Of a stretch of DNA of 64,000 bases, positions 1 to 13,600 are shown in pieces. The notes beneath the pieces were generated by a model that saw only the letters and a list, made by a program, of their open reading frames with translations, searched no databases and was not told the origin of the DNA. The number at the start of each line of letters is the position of its first letter. The first letter of the stretch is position 1. The DNA is from Nomia melanderi (lineage: Eukaryota > Arthropoda > Insecta > Hymenoptera > Halictidae): assembly GCF_051020985.1 (NCBI RefSeq), contig NC_135008.1:9672001-9736000 (forward strand), read 5' to 3'. The translations under genes and the position numbers were made by a program.

Positions 1-2854
1 GACATATATGATATATGTAATTTTTTCCTGTTTTTCTGATGTTCGTTGTCTCTGCATGAGCATCGTTCCGTTCGCTTAATTGCTGTGCATCCTTTGAGTC
101 GATAATTTAACCAGCAAATGAAAGCTGGACGTTCATATTCGGACAGTACGTGCATAGGAACATGTCCGAAAGTTACTGAGCCCGACTCGAAGCTTTTCTG
201 AAGCTGCAGCCAATTTGCCAGCTCCAATGAAACGCTTTTACTTTGGTGCATGAGTTCAAGAATTATAATTCTTTTACTGCGTCATACAAAAATTCACAAA
301 GCGTGCTTCCAACATTGAGGGATATCCTCTAGGAAGTTCTCTCGTACAATGGAGAGCCAGTCAGTATTTTCTCCGTGCTTTGTTTCAAATAAAAAGAAAT
401 ACCTTGGTTTCAAAACAGTATTATAGTCTTAAAAAAGTTGTATCTTCGACTATATTCTTATTGAATACATTCGTTTCTTTACTTTCCCATATATCCGCTG
501 ATTTTAAGAGTAACCAGAGATTATTCTTGATTTTTATTATATTTTTATTACAATATGGTTATTATTACAATCAAAATTGTACGATAGTAAAAATACATTG
601 CAATGTTACACATGAAAACATTTTTCTCGATTTACTTATTACGAAACTGGTCACGACACTTTGTGAACTTTTCTGCTGATACTTTCAGCGATGCTTAATG
701 GCGGCGCTTTACTGCTTTTTCAATGTACTTCGTCGTTCTGCAGTTTCATTGAAAATTGTTCGTAATTTTATCAAACATCCAATGAGACGAATGAATTGAA
801 TGGATTTCACGAAGGAATAATTTTTCCATTTCACATTTCGACCAGGAAGCCTGTTAAAGAGAAATCGCGCAGAACTGGTGGCATTGCTTTCGGTGAAATA
901 TAAAACCAATACAGTAAAAACCTATTACACGTTGCCCGATGTGATAAAAAATTCGACCAAGTCTCAGCCGACTTGTAGGTAATCACACAACGCGGCGAGT
1001 TCTATTCGAAAGTTTTCCTCGTTTCACTTCAAAAGTAAACCGGAAAATCTCCGGAAGTCTTATGACGGAGGAGAGAAGTTTGTCTTGCGTGGTTCTTCTA
1101 AATTACAATTTCATTTCTAGCTACGAGTTTTCCCCGGTAAAAAGAAAACTTTACATAACACTTTTATATTGTGCTCATTGTTGCAAGGTATCACACCTGA
1201 ACTGATCGACATCGCACCGTTTATATCTCCCAAAGCATATTATATGAAATTACAGTCATTTCATTGATCGACTATTGCAATTACACTAGCATAATACTGA
1301 TAAAAAATTATATTACTGTACCTCATTTTCTCTAGTCACCGTGTTTTTAATATTACAATTAAAAGTATCATGTGTTGGATGTAAGCAAGAACATATTGAT
1401 TTCACTCGTTCTTTTCGCCCTATTTATGAAAACAATTTCAATTATTTAGGTTGCCATGCGAATAATCATTTTATACTAACTTTGCATTCCTTTGCCAATA
1501 AAAGAAATATATATATATGGTACATACAGTTAGTATTCTAATTAATAATTAGCAATTAGCGTAATTGGGACAATGTTACTTTGACATATAATGAAATTTG
1601 TGTATCAAAGAGATACCCCGTGGCATCTCTAAAATGAATAGTCCAGGGGTGTCAAATTTTAATGAGTCGATTGCTTCCTGTGTGCTTGATCTTACAATTA
1701 GATAGGATCTGCAACGCCATGTAGCGTGTGTAGCACGCTATTCGCCAATCGAGTATTCCGGCAATCCGATTCGTCACGTTGCAACAACCGACAAATTTGA
1801 TAAGGCTATGTTCAGAACATGTAACTATGATACTCTAAGCTTCTATAGTACAATTTCCATTCGCCCACTCTAACAATATCGTTAATTTGATTTGTATAGG
1901 ATGTAAAATTTCGTACTTCATAGATACGAGGTTGAACAAGCAATTTTGTTGTATTTTTAAATGAAGTTTAAAGAAAATGCACACTATGTCAAAGTGGTAA
2001 TTACGTTGCTTATTTTATTCGGAAAGTCACAATTCTCTTTTAATTTATTTATTTGCATCATTTATTATTACATTATAAAATAAACGTTACACTGAAAAGT
2101 AAAATGACCCAACTTGTTCACCAATCGAATGTAATGACTACCACATTTATTCACATATTATAAAAGTAATAATTAAATGCATACATTATTCAGTGGTTTA
2201 TATTTACTTACTTTTAGTACTTTTATTATTTTTTGTGTAATGTGTCTTTTAAATGTTTATATCGAATTCACTATTTTATACGTAATTTGATCAATCTTAT
2301 AGTACGATGTACTATCTTGAACAATTTATGGATTATTCTACGTAAAATTGAATTCTATTGCGAAGAAAACAATTTTAATAGTATTCTTTTTATTCTTCCC
2401 ACATTTTTCTCCATTATACATTACATAATCTTATTTCCACGTGATTTAATGGCGCCGTGAAAAGTACGATCTCGATATCCTGGTTATTACCATTATTATG
2501 ACTTCGTCTCTTATCTTTATCGTCCGTGTTATCGTCAATTTTAGTGCCATACGTTTGTACGATACATCAGATAAAGTACGTATTATACTAGCTCGATGCA
2601 TACGTAAATCATAACTAAATTCTTTTCCTTTCCTTCAAATTTAGATTGAATTAATAGGATGTATAATTAATATCAAACTACTTACATGTCTCCGATTAAT
2701 ATTAAATTCAAATCATCTTATTTTCCAATGAAATTAAAAATAATTTTATCACAACTTAACATAATTATTATAATCTAATAAAAATATTATAATTTCATTT
2801 AATTTTCCAATAGTTACGCAGTTTGCAAGCTCCAAACATTTCATCACAAAATGG

Positions 2855-3070
2855 TAACACGTTGACTGCGAACGGTGGTCACCGACGACCGAAGCTCTCA
2901 AATTGCTTGAGAACAATTACTATAAGAAAATTAATATCGAACAAAAGTATTCAGTGACATAAGCAACTAGATAATAATATAATATGACTACTGTAATACC
3001 AAATCATTAATAATTCACCTTTGTTGTGAAAGAATGAGTATCACACATAAAAAGTAAGTCAACGTGTTAA
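2855..3070. mobile_element. TTAA-type MITE, family 1 (GTTGACTGC ends)
   Basis: It begins taacacgttgactgcgaac, followed by ggtggtcaccgacgaccg, and ends gtcaacgtgttaa. The terminal inverted repeat matches the other family 1 copies. It has no ORF. Confidence 0.7.
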
Positions 3071-3763
3071 GATAGCATTATCGAATGTTTAACAGGAATT
3101 AAGACGCGATTACAGTTCCCATTGCCCCTATGCATTTTCAACTTATCAGTAATCATCCAAGACGCGAAAAGCGCTTAATCGAAGAGGTCCCGGTAAACAA
3201 TCGAACAACAATGCGGTCAGAATCATCGAATGGTCCTCAGCGGAATGATCCGGCATAACGGAGCAATGAGTTAGCGATGCAGCTAGCCAAGAAAATGAGA
3301 TGACGTGGAATCACACGGTTTCAAAGCTTTCGATCCCACTTGATGATCATGAAGCGGAATACATGAAAGGGCTCGATACCGAAGTGGGCTCTAGTTCTCA
3401 GAAATTCGGACGTATACGGTCGAACGCTGAAGCACCCCCGCATAGGCACTTAAGTACGTACATGCAAATAAATGCCCAAACACGGTGAGGAGTCGGTTTC
3501 TAGGATTGGCAATCGTGTATTCGAGCCGGGCGCAGGGAATTCAATCCTAGCCCGCGACTAATGATCGTCGAATGGGTTACAGTGACGAGAACCGACGCGC
3601 ACTCGTGCACATTGCCTCTCATTCCTTCGCCGAGCTTCTCCGCTATTACGTCTTTATCCGTCATTCTCGATTTACGGAGTTCGCTGCTTTACCGAGCATC
3701 CAACGTCTAGCAAAGTTAAAGAAGTTCGCGGTCGAGAACTTATCGGCAGGTCGAACACACGTA

Positions 3764-4467
3764 CACTGCCGGTCAAAAGTTTGGAACTACTTGATATGGG
3801 ACGTCACAAATTTAAAATTATATCTTGAGAATATATAAAGTAAAATAACGAAAATTATATAGTTTTATATATGACACGCATGTCCATGTTCCTTTATCAT
3901 ACACAGCAGTTCTCTAATAAAAGTTGTTTACAAAAAATGGAAGTTTCTCTTCTAACCTTATAGCTACTATACGCCATTGTAGCGGCTTTCGCGTGTATCA
4001 TCTTTTCGAACGGTACGCCATTATAGCAGCTCAATTCTTTCTCTGTAATCGGTAACTGTACACATTATAGTCTAATGTAACGTAATCGCACAGTGGAAAA
4101 TTCTATCAGTCTTAATACTAAAACTACCAGACGTGTCAAAATGATCCATTGCCTTCTTCTTGCAGTTATTAAAACGATAACAGATGTTTCTCCGAAAAAT
4201 TATTAAAGAAATTGGTTTGGTATTACGAACAGTGAATTGTGAATCATTTAAAGTCTCAATAAATGCACTTTTGGAGTTTCTATGCAGAAATTTCGAATAG
4301 TCAATTTAACTGCTCGGTAGTTTTAGTGTTAAATCGCAGTGCTAGTTTTATGATACCGTTTCAAATCTTGTCGTATGGAGGTATAACTTCGAGACTAAAT
4401 CCATCGTTGTTTTTTAGCAACCTTTTCGTTAACTGATGAATTGGTCTCAAACTTTTGATCGACAGTG
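3764..4467. mobile_element. Tc1-like non-autonomous element with TA flanks
   Basis: The left end is CACTGCCGGTCAAAAGTTTG and the right end reverse-complements to CACTGTCGATCAAAAGTTTG. TA dinucleotides flank it at 3762-3763 and 4468-4469. The interior has no transposase ORF and is interrupted by a family 2 TTAA element at 4112-4332. Confidence 0.8.
4112..4332. mobile_element. TTAA-type MITE, family 2 (ACTACCGAGC ends), nested in Tc1-like element
   Basis: It begins ttaatactaaaactacc and ends gctcggtagttttagtgttaa. Internal sequence is clearly related to the copy at 10066-10279 (shared gtcaatttaactgctcggtag and ggagtttctat). Confidence 0.85.
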
Positions 4468-7400
4468 TATTTACACAGACTGGTTGGGAAGAATAAATGG
4501 CGCGAGGAACTCGCGATTACGAGACACAAGAGATGATTCGTACATTGGCGATCTTAAATAGAGAGTAGGGAGTTTGGAGTTAGGTGCTCAGCGTCCCGGA
4601 AGGAATACCTGTTTCTGCTTTCACGGTTACAAATGAGAACGTTGAATTTAAATTGGAAGGGTTGGTTGCTCGTTTCATTAATTGCATTGTAACATTTAAA
4701 TTTTAATTCTTAAGATACTCTTTAATTGTATAATAGAGTTTCTCGTAGATGATGGGATAGTAAATATAAATGGTTAACGTTATATTCTGAATTCCTTTTG
4801 ATTTATTTTTTTGCAAAGAAACATCTCATATTATTGCAGTTACGATATGTATATTCGGTTACTTTGATTTTAACTTCGTATGTAAAAAGGTAAAAATTCA
4901 TTGTTCTTAAAATTATAAAAAATGTAAATATGTCCGTGAATGCATACATTTACAGAAGTTTGATCGACTTTAAAGAAAATTATGTTGAAATATCTATTTT
5001 AAGCGGTCACTTAGAAGAAAACGTTAATAAGTGGAAAAACATGATTTATTAAGGTATGGCAATTCATATTAATATTTAATACCAAGCACATTGTAATTAA
5101 TGATAGCTGACCCAGTTACTCAGCCAGTTGTCAACGCAATTATAGGAACAACAACGTCTCACTTGTAAAAAGGCGGAGATTTCTGAATAGAGATTCATTA
5201 ACTTCCATATTGTTTTCGATAAACTGTCACGTTATAAAAATGAAAAGCTATACTAAGTTTTCGGCACTTTTCACTGAAATTTTACGGGTCTACAAAGGAT
5301 GAATAACCCGGCGAATGTCCTTTTTCGGTGATAGGATTAATGGAATGAAATTTACGCTTCAAGAGCTAAGGTTTCAGGACGGTTCGCCACGTTTCATAAT
5401 CGTAAATCTTTTCTATTAGTATAGACTTCAGTTAAAAGTAACGTAATTCTCACATGATACTATCGGAAATGTTTTAAATTTTGATTGCAGATTCCCATTG
5501 GTCATAAATCATAAAATTCATAATTTAATCAATCTAATAAAAAATCATATTGGCCGGGTTCCCTTCCTCACTTCATGAAGAAAACGAATAATTTGATTAA
5601 AGGTCTTCACTAATAATTGAAGATATAAACAGCTCCAAATAAAAAAATAATAAAACATATTATCACAAAAACCAAGATGTACGCGTACATTGGAATTTGC
5701 TCTTTCATATTCGTCTCGTTAACCGTCTTCCAATATTCCCTTGGAAAACGTCTGGAAATCGTGGAAGCTTGGCAGTAGCATGTGACAAAAGTTCGAGGTC
5801 TTGACAGCTTCAGTAAGAGGAATCAAAATGGAAACTGTATGCACGATGAATGGTTACAAGTGTGAGATTGGTCTCCGTCGAAGTATGGCACAATTTTTAC
5901 GGAACTCCCCGCAGGACAGTGTTCAGAATGAGAAGACGGAATCTGAAAAGCACCTAGGGAATTGTGTCAGTATTGGATTCTTGTTCGTTTGACGGAAACG
6001 GGACAGTGTGTGGTATATTTGGTACAAGCCCATTATTTATGAAACTCCAATAAAATAATTTGAAAAGGAAACTACTACAACAGATTTTATGAATTGTTTA
6101 TACTATAATGTTTCCCATAAATAAGCGTATATTAATCGATATTTCTATTATACTTGAATTTTATTTAAACACCTTTATTTTATTCAATAAAAAACATTTA
6201 CACAGGATTTTATATATATTTAATAGTGAAATTATTATTGATTAAATCGTGAAGTTTACTTGTTATACTTATTTAAATTAATACTGCAAATTTTTAATTG
6301 TTATTGTTCTACTGGGTAATTTTCTGTCATTGTAGATTGTTTTTTGCAGACATTTTGATTTAATGTACATACACAAAAAGAACCTGGGGGTATGAGCAAT
6401 GATAAAAATATTTTTCATAACGAGTATCAAAATATTGATTATCCGATCATCCTGAATATAGTATTCATTTAAAGAATATTATTTATTTAGAAAAATGTTT
6501 TTTAGATACGTCTCTTCAACAGAAATTCCTTGCTTAATGATTTTTTGATAACTACGTTCACTAAAGATATTGTTTATCCTTTGCTGAAAGTACAAGAAAT
6601 TCTGTGTTTCGCTATAAATGTATCTACATTTTAAATATTAAATATTTATAAGAAGCAGAAAAGTGGGTAATTTGTTTCGATTTAAAATAAGTAAATAATT
6701 TGTATATTTATACAGTTTGATTTGGAGTCTGCTCAGCGAATCTGATCACACATTAAAAAGACAATAAAAGTGATAGTATTTTATAGAATATAATTCCCGA
6801 CTACAATCATGATATTCATCATACCCGGCAGTCGTTTCTTCAACGAACTGTCTCTTCCATCACTTACAATAGTTTCTAAGAAATAAAAATAAAATATTCT
6901 AAGCGTGAGAAACGTTGCCAGCAGCAGTCGAATGATTTATCGATTGAAATGCTGCTTCCTACGAAACTGAAACATATTAGTTGAAATCCCGTTAAAAAAA
7001 TCCATTGCTCCCAATGATACAGATTTTTGCATATTTGCAAATTTATAAAAGTATTTTCCATATTTTGAATGAATATTGAGAGACCGGAAAGGTACGATTT
7101 TATTTTCACATATAAAAACCAGGCCCTTCTACACATTCATTCATATGTTTATTAGGAGATTCATTATTCATTAGGAGATGAATGAAATTATGAATGAAAT
7201 TTCTAGTTCAATCACATAGCAATTTTCTGTAGTGTTTCGTTATCGTAGACTGACACTAGCCGAATATTAGAATATTTTCAATATGCACCAGGACATAGAG
7301 CATACTAAGTTCATTTTGTTCAATGGAACATCGTGATTACGGTATTTGTAGATCGCTTGAATTAATGTTTACCGTTTAGCTTGTCAATTTGCAAACTGAC

Positions 7401-7568
7401 GAAGAACGTGGATGTAACATCTGTTGATTCAGGTCAAACTTAGAAATCCATCAACATGACAGAAAGTGCAGGACGACTGTGTGTTCTTTTCTCCGAATCT
7501 TCTAACGCACTTTCTATTTTCTTGTAATTGTCGCTGGGTTTGTTGAGCTGTCTTCGTCATGTTCACAG

Positions 7569-7643
7569 GGAAATGTCTGGCAGCAGTTACTCTCTTTCCA
7601 CTTCATCTTGGAATTGGTCAACACCATACCATTTACGATCACG
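7569..7643 (+). CDS. slo2: slo2 exon A (S2-S3 junction and S3)
   Basis: The exon has 25 codons in phase 0, beginning GNVWQQ and containing SFHFILELVNTIPFTIT. It follows a cacag acceptor and ends ACG before gtgagt. The peptide matches the KCNT S3 region (SFxLExxNTxPFxIT). It is the first slo2 exon I can recognise. The preceding exon should supply the S1-S2 hairpin. Confidence 0.92.
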
Positions 7644-10600
7644 GTGAGTTATTTTATAACATAATCCTTCTACGCGATTCGGAAACGGACGCATAATGAT
7701 TAAAAAAATGATTTTTCAACCGCTTAAATAATTTCGCAGGCAATAAAGTAAATTAGTATATCTTCCGATTCTTTTCTAAATTCCATTACATTAAGGCTCG
7801 ATAGGAATCTAAAGGGTTTATGTAACTTCGGCACGCGACAGTGAAAGATTCTTAGATAAACCATTATTTCGCCGGACTACGCTACACTATTCACTCTATG
7901 TAAGCATTCGTTCCGCTTACAAGTACTATGCAACGCGAGTAGAAAACTTGTTGCTCTGCATCGAGATCAGTTGTGTTCATATATAGATACAGAATTCCAC
8001 TTCAGTTCTAAAATTATATACATTATGTATATTGCTTGTGATGTGATCACAACATGTGATGACAATTTACTGCATTAATTTCTAATTTATAGTATGCATT
8101 ATATAAAACATTTTATAATTATCATGCACAAATTACTGTACTTACTTGTTTTATTTTGATATATTAAGATGAACAAAACTTTTTCAAATGTAAAATATAT
8201 TATGTTTCATTGTCTGCAGATCACAAAGGAAAATATATTTTATGAAATATATGGTAGTGAAATAATTATCGAATAATACTAAGAATTTCCTCTTTGTTCT
8301 TTCTTAATTACACAAATAATTTCGGAAATAACATTTCGCTCAGGACAACTCGTTCACGGTTTTAGTTGTACATCGAACTTTACCCGTTAACCTCAATCTC
8401 GACAAGAATGTGATGTAACGGCATCAGAGGGTTGCGCTTTGAGATTTAATTCGTTCCATCTCATTAATTTTCTGTCTCGTCTTCAATATTTCAGCGAAAT
8501 CCCACGTCTTAACATCTTGTAACCAGCTAGAAAACACTTGTACCTCAAGAAATAAATAAATTTACATAATATCCACGTTAATTACTACAGAATCGTTATC
8601 AGTTGTACTTTGTTCCTCTTGAATGATATTTCTGCAGGGATTTGTTTGACCTAGAAATTACTTTAAAGATCGATTGCCTTAACAAAGATACCGTTGCATG
8701 AAATAATTGTCGTTTTAATTTAAATTAATCATTCGATGGTATTTTTATAAAGCGATGATGGTTTTGTGTATGTTAATATATGAAATAATAAATTGAAAAA
8801 TAAGAAAATTTAGATATTCATAATCATGTATGTTGATAGATGTTTGCGTTATAATTTCATTTATTTAAACAATACATAGTAACGCTGAAAGAAAATGTCA
8901 ATTTTCATTTTCAGCTACTTTATCCACCAATGCGAAACCTCTTCATTCCAGTGTTCCTAAACTGTTGGTTGGCAAAGCACTCATTGGAAAATATGTTTGT
9001 AAGTAATTGATTCGTTTTATTGATTCTGAGAATGCAGTGTCATAGTGTTTACATCGCTGCTTATATTCTTGTTTGCAGAATGATTTACACAGAGCTATGC
9101 AAAAGTCCCAATCAGCTTTAAGTCAACAACTGATGATTCTTAGTGCTACATTACTGTGCCTTGTCTTTACTAGGTAAGTAAATATTAAATCACACTCATT
9201 AACAATCTTGTTCAGAAAATCAACATATGTACATACGAACATTTTGAATTTTTTTTTAATGCGGTGAAGTCACCACTAAAGTCAAGTGTATTTTATAAAA
9301 ATAAATTATGATACTATAGAAAATTGTGAACATCTATAAAACAGAATAGATACATAAAACTATTGTATTGACATTATTAACCCTTTGCACTCGAAAGGCG
9401 ACTCCCAGTCACCATTTGATTTGACCGGGTAAAACTATAAAATCTGATATTTAATGTTGACCTTTATATAATGCCTTGATACGTGAAATATTGGAATAAA
9501 ATAGCTTTGTTCCTCAATGTACTTGTGATTTCCCTTCGAGTTAGTTTCAAGGTATATCATATTCGCCTCGTCAAAAAATGTTAAACATTTTTACTGAGAA
9601 AATTCCGAGTGCAACGGGTTCAAAAGTAGTGGATCACTTGTTAATGCAACTGATGAAAAAGTTATTTGAGAGTATTAAATTGGAACATTTTTAATGCATT
9701 TTCGAGTCATTTATGTTAGTAATTTATGACTCGCCTAATATTTCTTAAATCTCCTTATCAGTAATTAATTTTATATTCCACCTTCTGAGGCACTTAGGAA
9801 TTTATATGTATAGTACTCACGAATTATAATTCTGCTAGCGTACTAGTAAACTTTTCTTAACCGTCTCGCTGGCCCTATTTTCCTCTATTACTTAAGTTTG
9901 TGGAAAGCGTGTATTGCGTAGTTTGCATACAAGCAGCACTGCATTATTTGAATAACGAGGAAAGTTCATCAATTCAAGTAAAATTTCCATTTACAAATTT
10001 GTTTCCCCCGCGTGTTACAAACGTGTCCTCGTATAGAAATGTAATTAGCAGTCGAAAATCTAGAATTAACACTAAATCTACCGAATGGGTTAAAATGTCC
10101 CTGTGAAATAACCCTTAAAATGGTAACAGACGTTTCCCTAAGAAATTATTAAAGACATTGATTTAGCAATACGCAAACTGAATTTTAAATCAATTAAAGT
10201 ATCAATAGATGTAGTCTTGGAGTTTCTATAGAGTGCATTTCAAAAAGTCAATTTAACTGCTCGGTAGTTTTAGTGTTATGTCGATTACAATTTTTGGGGT
10301 ATAAATGTGCTGATAAATGTGATTGGAAATTATACGAGAACGCTATTTTATTACTTTTTCCACTTCGATCTACTTATTTACATGACACAAAGTTTGGAAC
10401 TATATTACACTGAGTTTGATTGTAATATTATAAACAGTCAATTTACGGGATTCTGCTTTCACACGATTTTGATTTGACACTAGTTATTTTTCTCTTTCCA
10501 CGTGATTTGTTTGATTTATCACAGTCTAGAAAAATGTCCTCTTCAATACAATATTCAAAAGAATATTAAAAAAGGTCTGTTAGACTTAACCCTTTGCACT

Positions 10601-13600
10601 CGAAAGGCAACTGTCAATCGCCACTTGATTCAATATACCAGAATTCTACAATTTAACATTTACTATTAAATAATATGGTAAAAAGTTTGAATTCCTGAAA
10701 TATTCAAATAAAATACTTCCGGTCCATGATTTATATATATTTATATTCATCTATGATTTCTAGTTTATTGTAGTTGTAGAAAATATCACCGACATAATGG
10801 ACATGGGTGTAATGACGAGTGAGTGTGCGTGAGTGTGTAACATGGACAAATGTTTACGACATCCAAAGTATTCGAGATCATCGATTTTCTAAAATATTGA
10901 TGTTTGTATACACGTACTATAAATCGATTTTTAATTGCGCTTTCAAGCGTTATACGAATAACTGATGAAAATTGTGTCATTAAAGTAATGTTAATTTAAA
11001 TAAATCCTCTTTCTTCTACATATACAATATTTCATCGGAAAGCGATGATTATATCCAGAGAAATATCTTTCGAGTGTAAAGGATTAATAAAGCAAGCAAC
11101 ACACGGTAAATCCTTGCATCGTGTCTCTCGTTTGAGAAATGACTTCCGAATAATTTCAAGATTGGCCGCGAGATAGGGGACATCCGGCCGCCCTTGTCGC
11201 GACTTCGCTTCGCCGCGACAAGGGCGAGCTTACGAGTACGCTGTTCTAAAACCACACCGTAAATAATGAATCACGACGATCGATGGTGATACCAATCCAT
11301 CTGCACTAGCCGCCACGATTACTTATTAATGTCTGTCCCACATTACGATCTGGGTCAATCAGCCAAGTTTCGCCCTTTCCCGTTTCCTCGATCCTCGCTT
11401 TTCCAACGATATGCGTGCGCCCAGCGCGGCGATCGAAACAATCGAAACGTGGACGAAAATAAATAATCACTTTACCTGTAATTATCGGAACGAAGTCATC
11501 GGTCCCATCTAGAAGAGATATATTTCTTTCAATGGAAAGCTCTAATGGAATTCGTAAAGACTTACTTTCCGTGAATGCACTGCTTTCAGTGACATTCGGT
11601 AATGATCAAATGAGAATACAAGAGGCTTGTCGTTGATTGCACACAAAAAATAATAAGAAGCGTTAAATGTAGTGTGATTGATTGAATAAAATCAAATTAA
11701 AATTTAATGGTTATTAAAATAATATGTGTAACCATATTTTTCGACTGTTCGTTTAAAATGCTTTTCGTAATATTTGAAAATAAAGAGTTTGAGATTTGTA
11801 GGAAATTTTTTAGGAAAATAGGATATCTAACACCTAAGCTGTTGATCTGAAATAAAACACAGTGCTGAATCATAAAATAGAATCAAATGAAATCATCTCG
11901 CACGAAAAATCTTAGATTATTTCGGTCTAATATAACTTTCTTTGTAGTTTCACGGAGTAGGGGACTTCTTTCAATTGAATGCTGTATATAACTTTTTGAA
12001 GTAATAAAGAACTGTCTAATGAAGTTTGGCGGAAAATGGTTTTCGTTTCTATACGAGTAATTGTGTTCATCGACATACGCAATATTAAACTTGACATTTT
12101 ATTCTATATCTCGATTAATTACTCGAAGTTTCTTCCTTACGAGGAGAGTAGCGCAGATGCGATTTCAGAATTTAGGAAATGCTGAAATAGTATAATTTAT
12201 GTGGTAGATGAATATAATGACTCTTGGCGAAGATTTAAAATAGAATTTAACAAATATAAATATCGCTTAATTATTCCAAGTCCGAATTGAATATTATTTT
12301 TCTATTATTAATCGCAATGTTTCTGAGTAAACGTAGACGTAGAATAAGTGTAAAATTTGTCTCTTTTTCTAATGAATTCTGAACAATAAAATGTCTCTGT
12401 TGAGCGCATTTGGGAAAGAAATCATAGAGCAAAGGGTTAAATGACTAAAATATAAATTACGTTTCAAGTAATTAAATATGTATTTCAAATTTTAATAATA
12501 TACTTGCACTACGTGACGTACAATACCGTCAATAGTACAATAATAATAGTGATACAATACAGAAAAACATTTTCTGGGAATACACAGGTCCACAGAAGTA
12601 TTTAAAATCGATGTATGAATGAAACTGAAATTTCTGTATGCATGGTACTTGAGTTGCATCTAAGAATAATGTGTAGACATTTCGTTAAAATTGAGTAACG
12701 CACATTTGAAGCGTCCACTTTTATTATAAATATATCAATGTTAAATACTTTCGTAGACCAATGTATTTCTCAATCGCTAGACTCCATGACATTGTAATTC
12801 GTTTTCAGCGCATCGACGAACTCGAGAAACCGTCTAATTGAAAAATATCGCTCTTCGTTGTCGCCATTTAATGAGTCTTTCACTCCATTTAACTTGTTGT
12901 CGGTGTCTGATTTTCCAGCACAGATGATATGTTCGATCCAACGACATCCACAGGCATCGATCAAGCGAGTCAACATATGTGACACCGTCGCGAACGAGCG
13001 CGACTTAAACGGATTTCGTTCTGTTGGTTTTATTAAGAATGTTCCGTCCTAAATTTACCTTTCGAGGAGACGAGTGAGAACGTTGGAAAGGCTGGGTCGA
13101 AGAATTAAAACCGATCAGCTCGAAGATGCGCAGTAACACCCCATTTAACATGTCCTTAAAAAATCAAGCGTTAAATGAAACAGCGTTAAATGAAGTAATC
13201 TGAATACGAAAATAGTGGGCATTTACGAAACATAAACAATGAATAGAAAACATTTCACAATAGACATGTACAATAGTACCTCGAACAACCGAGCCGATAT
13301 TTTACGCGATCTAAATATTCTCTAGAACCTTAGGACTCAATAATTCATATCGTTAGTCAGTACCTCGGAAAATACGCGTATAATAATATTTAAAAACGCA
13401 TTTTCAAACATTTATTTTCAACAAAATTGTCCGACTCGTTCAATCACTGTATCGTCCCAAAAATAAAATACGTTACTAGTTCAATAATGAACAATTTCGT
13501 ATGAGAATCATTTTCACTGATGATTCGATCTTAACCCTTTACAGGCGAGAATCTTATAAAAACTTGTTAACAAAAAAGCTGAGTTACATATCGAAGTCTT

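Larger units (their letters stand above)
1..7568. other. 5' flank or long upstream intron of slo2, no confident exon
   Basis: AT-rich DNA with only short chance ORFs. I looked for the missing slo2 exons (N-terminus, S1, S2, ending in a peptide like YLGYK before a GT donor) and found none, so they are probably upstream of the window. The stretch contains a TTAA element at 2855-3070 and a Tc1-like element at 3764-4467. A GC-richer patch at about 3160-3760 carries two ORFs that show no recognisable motif. Confidence 0.6.

Noticed and set aside
3572..3838. 88-codon plus ORF upstream of slo2
   Set aside because: Its 3' end enters the Tc1-like element at 3764 and it lacks any S1 or S2-like hydrophobic segment.
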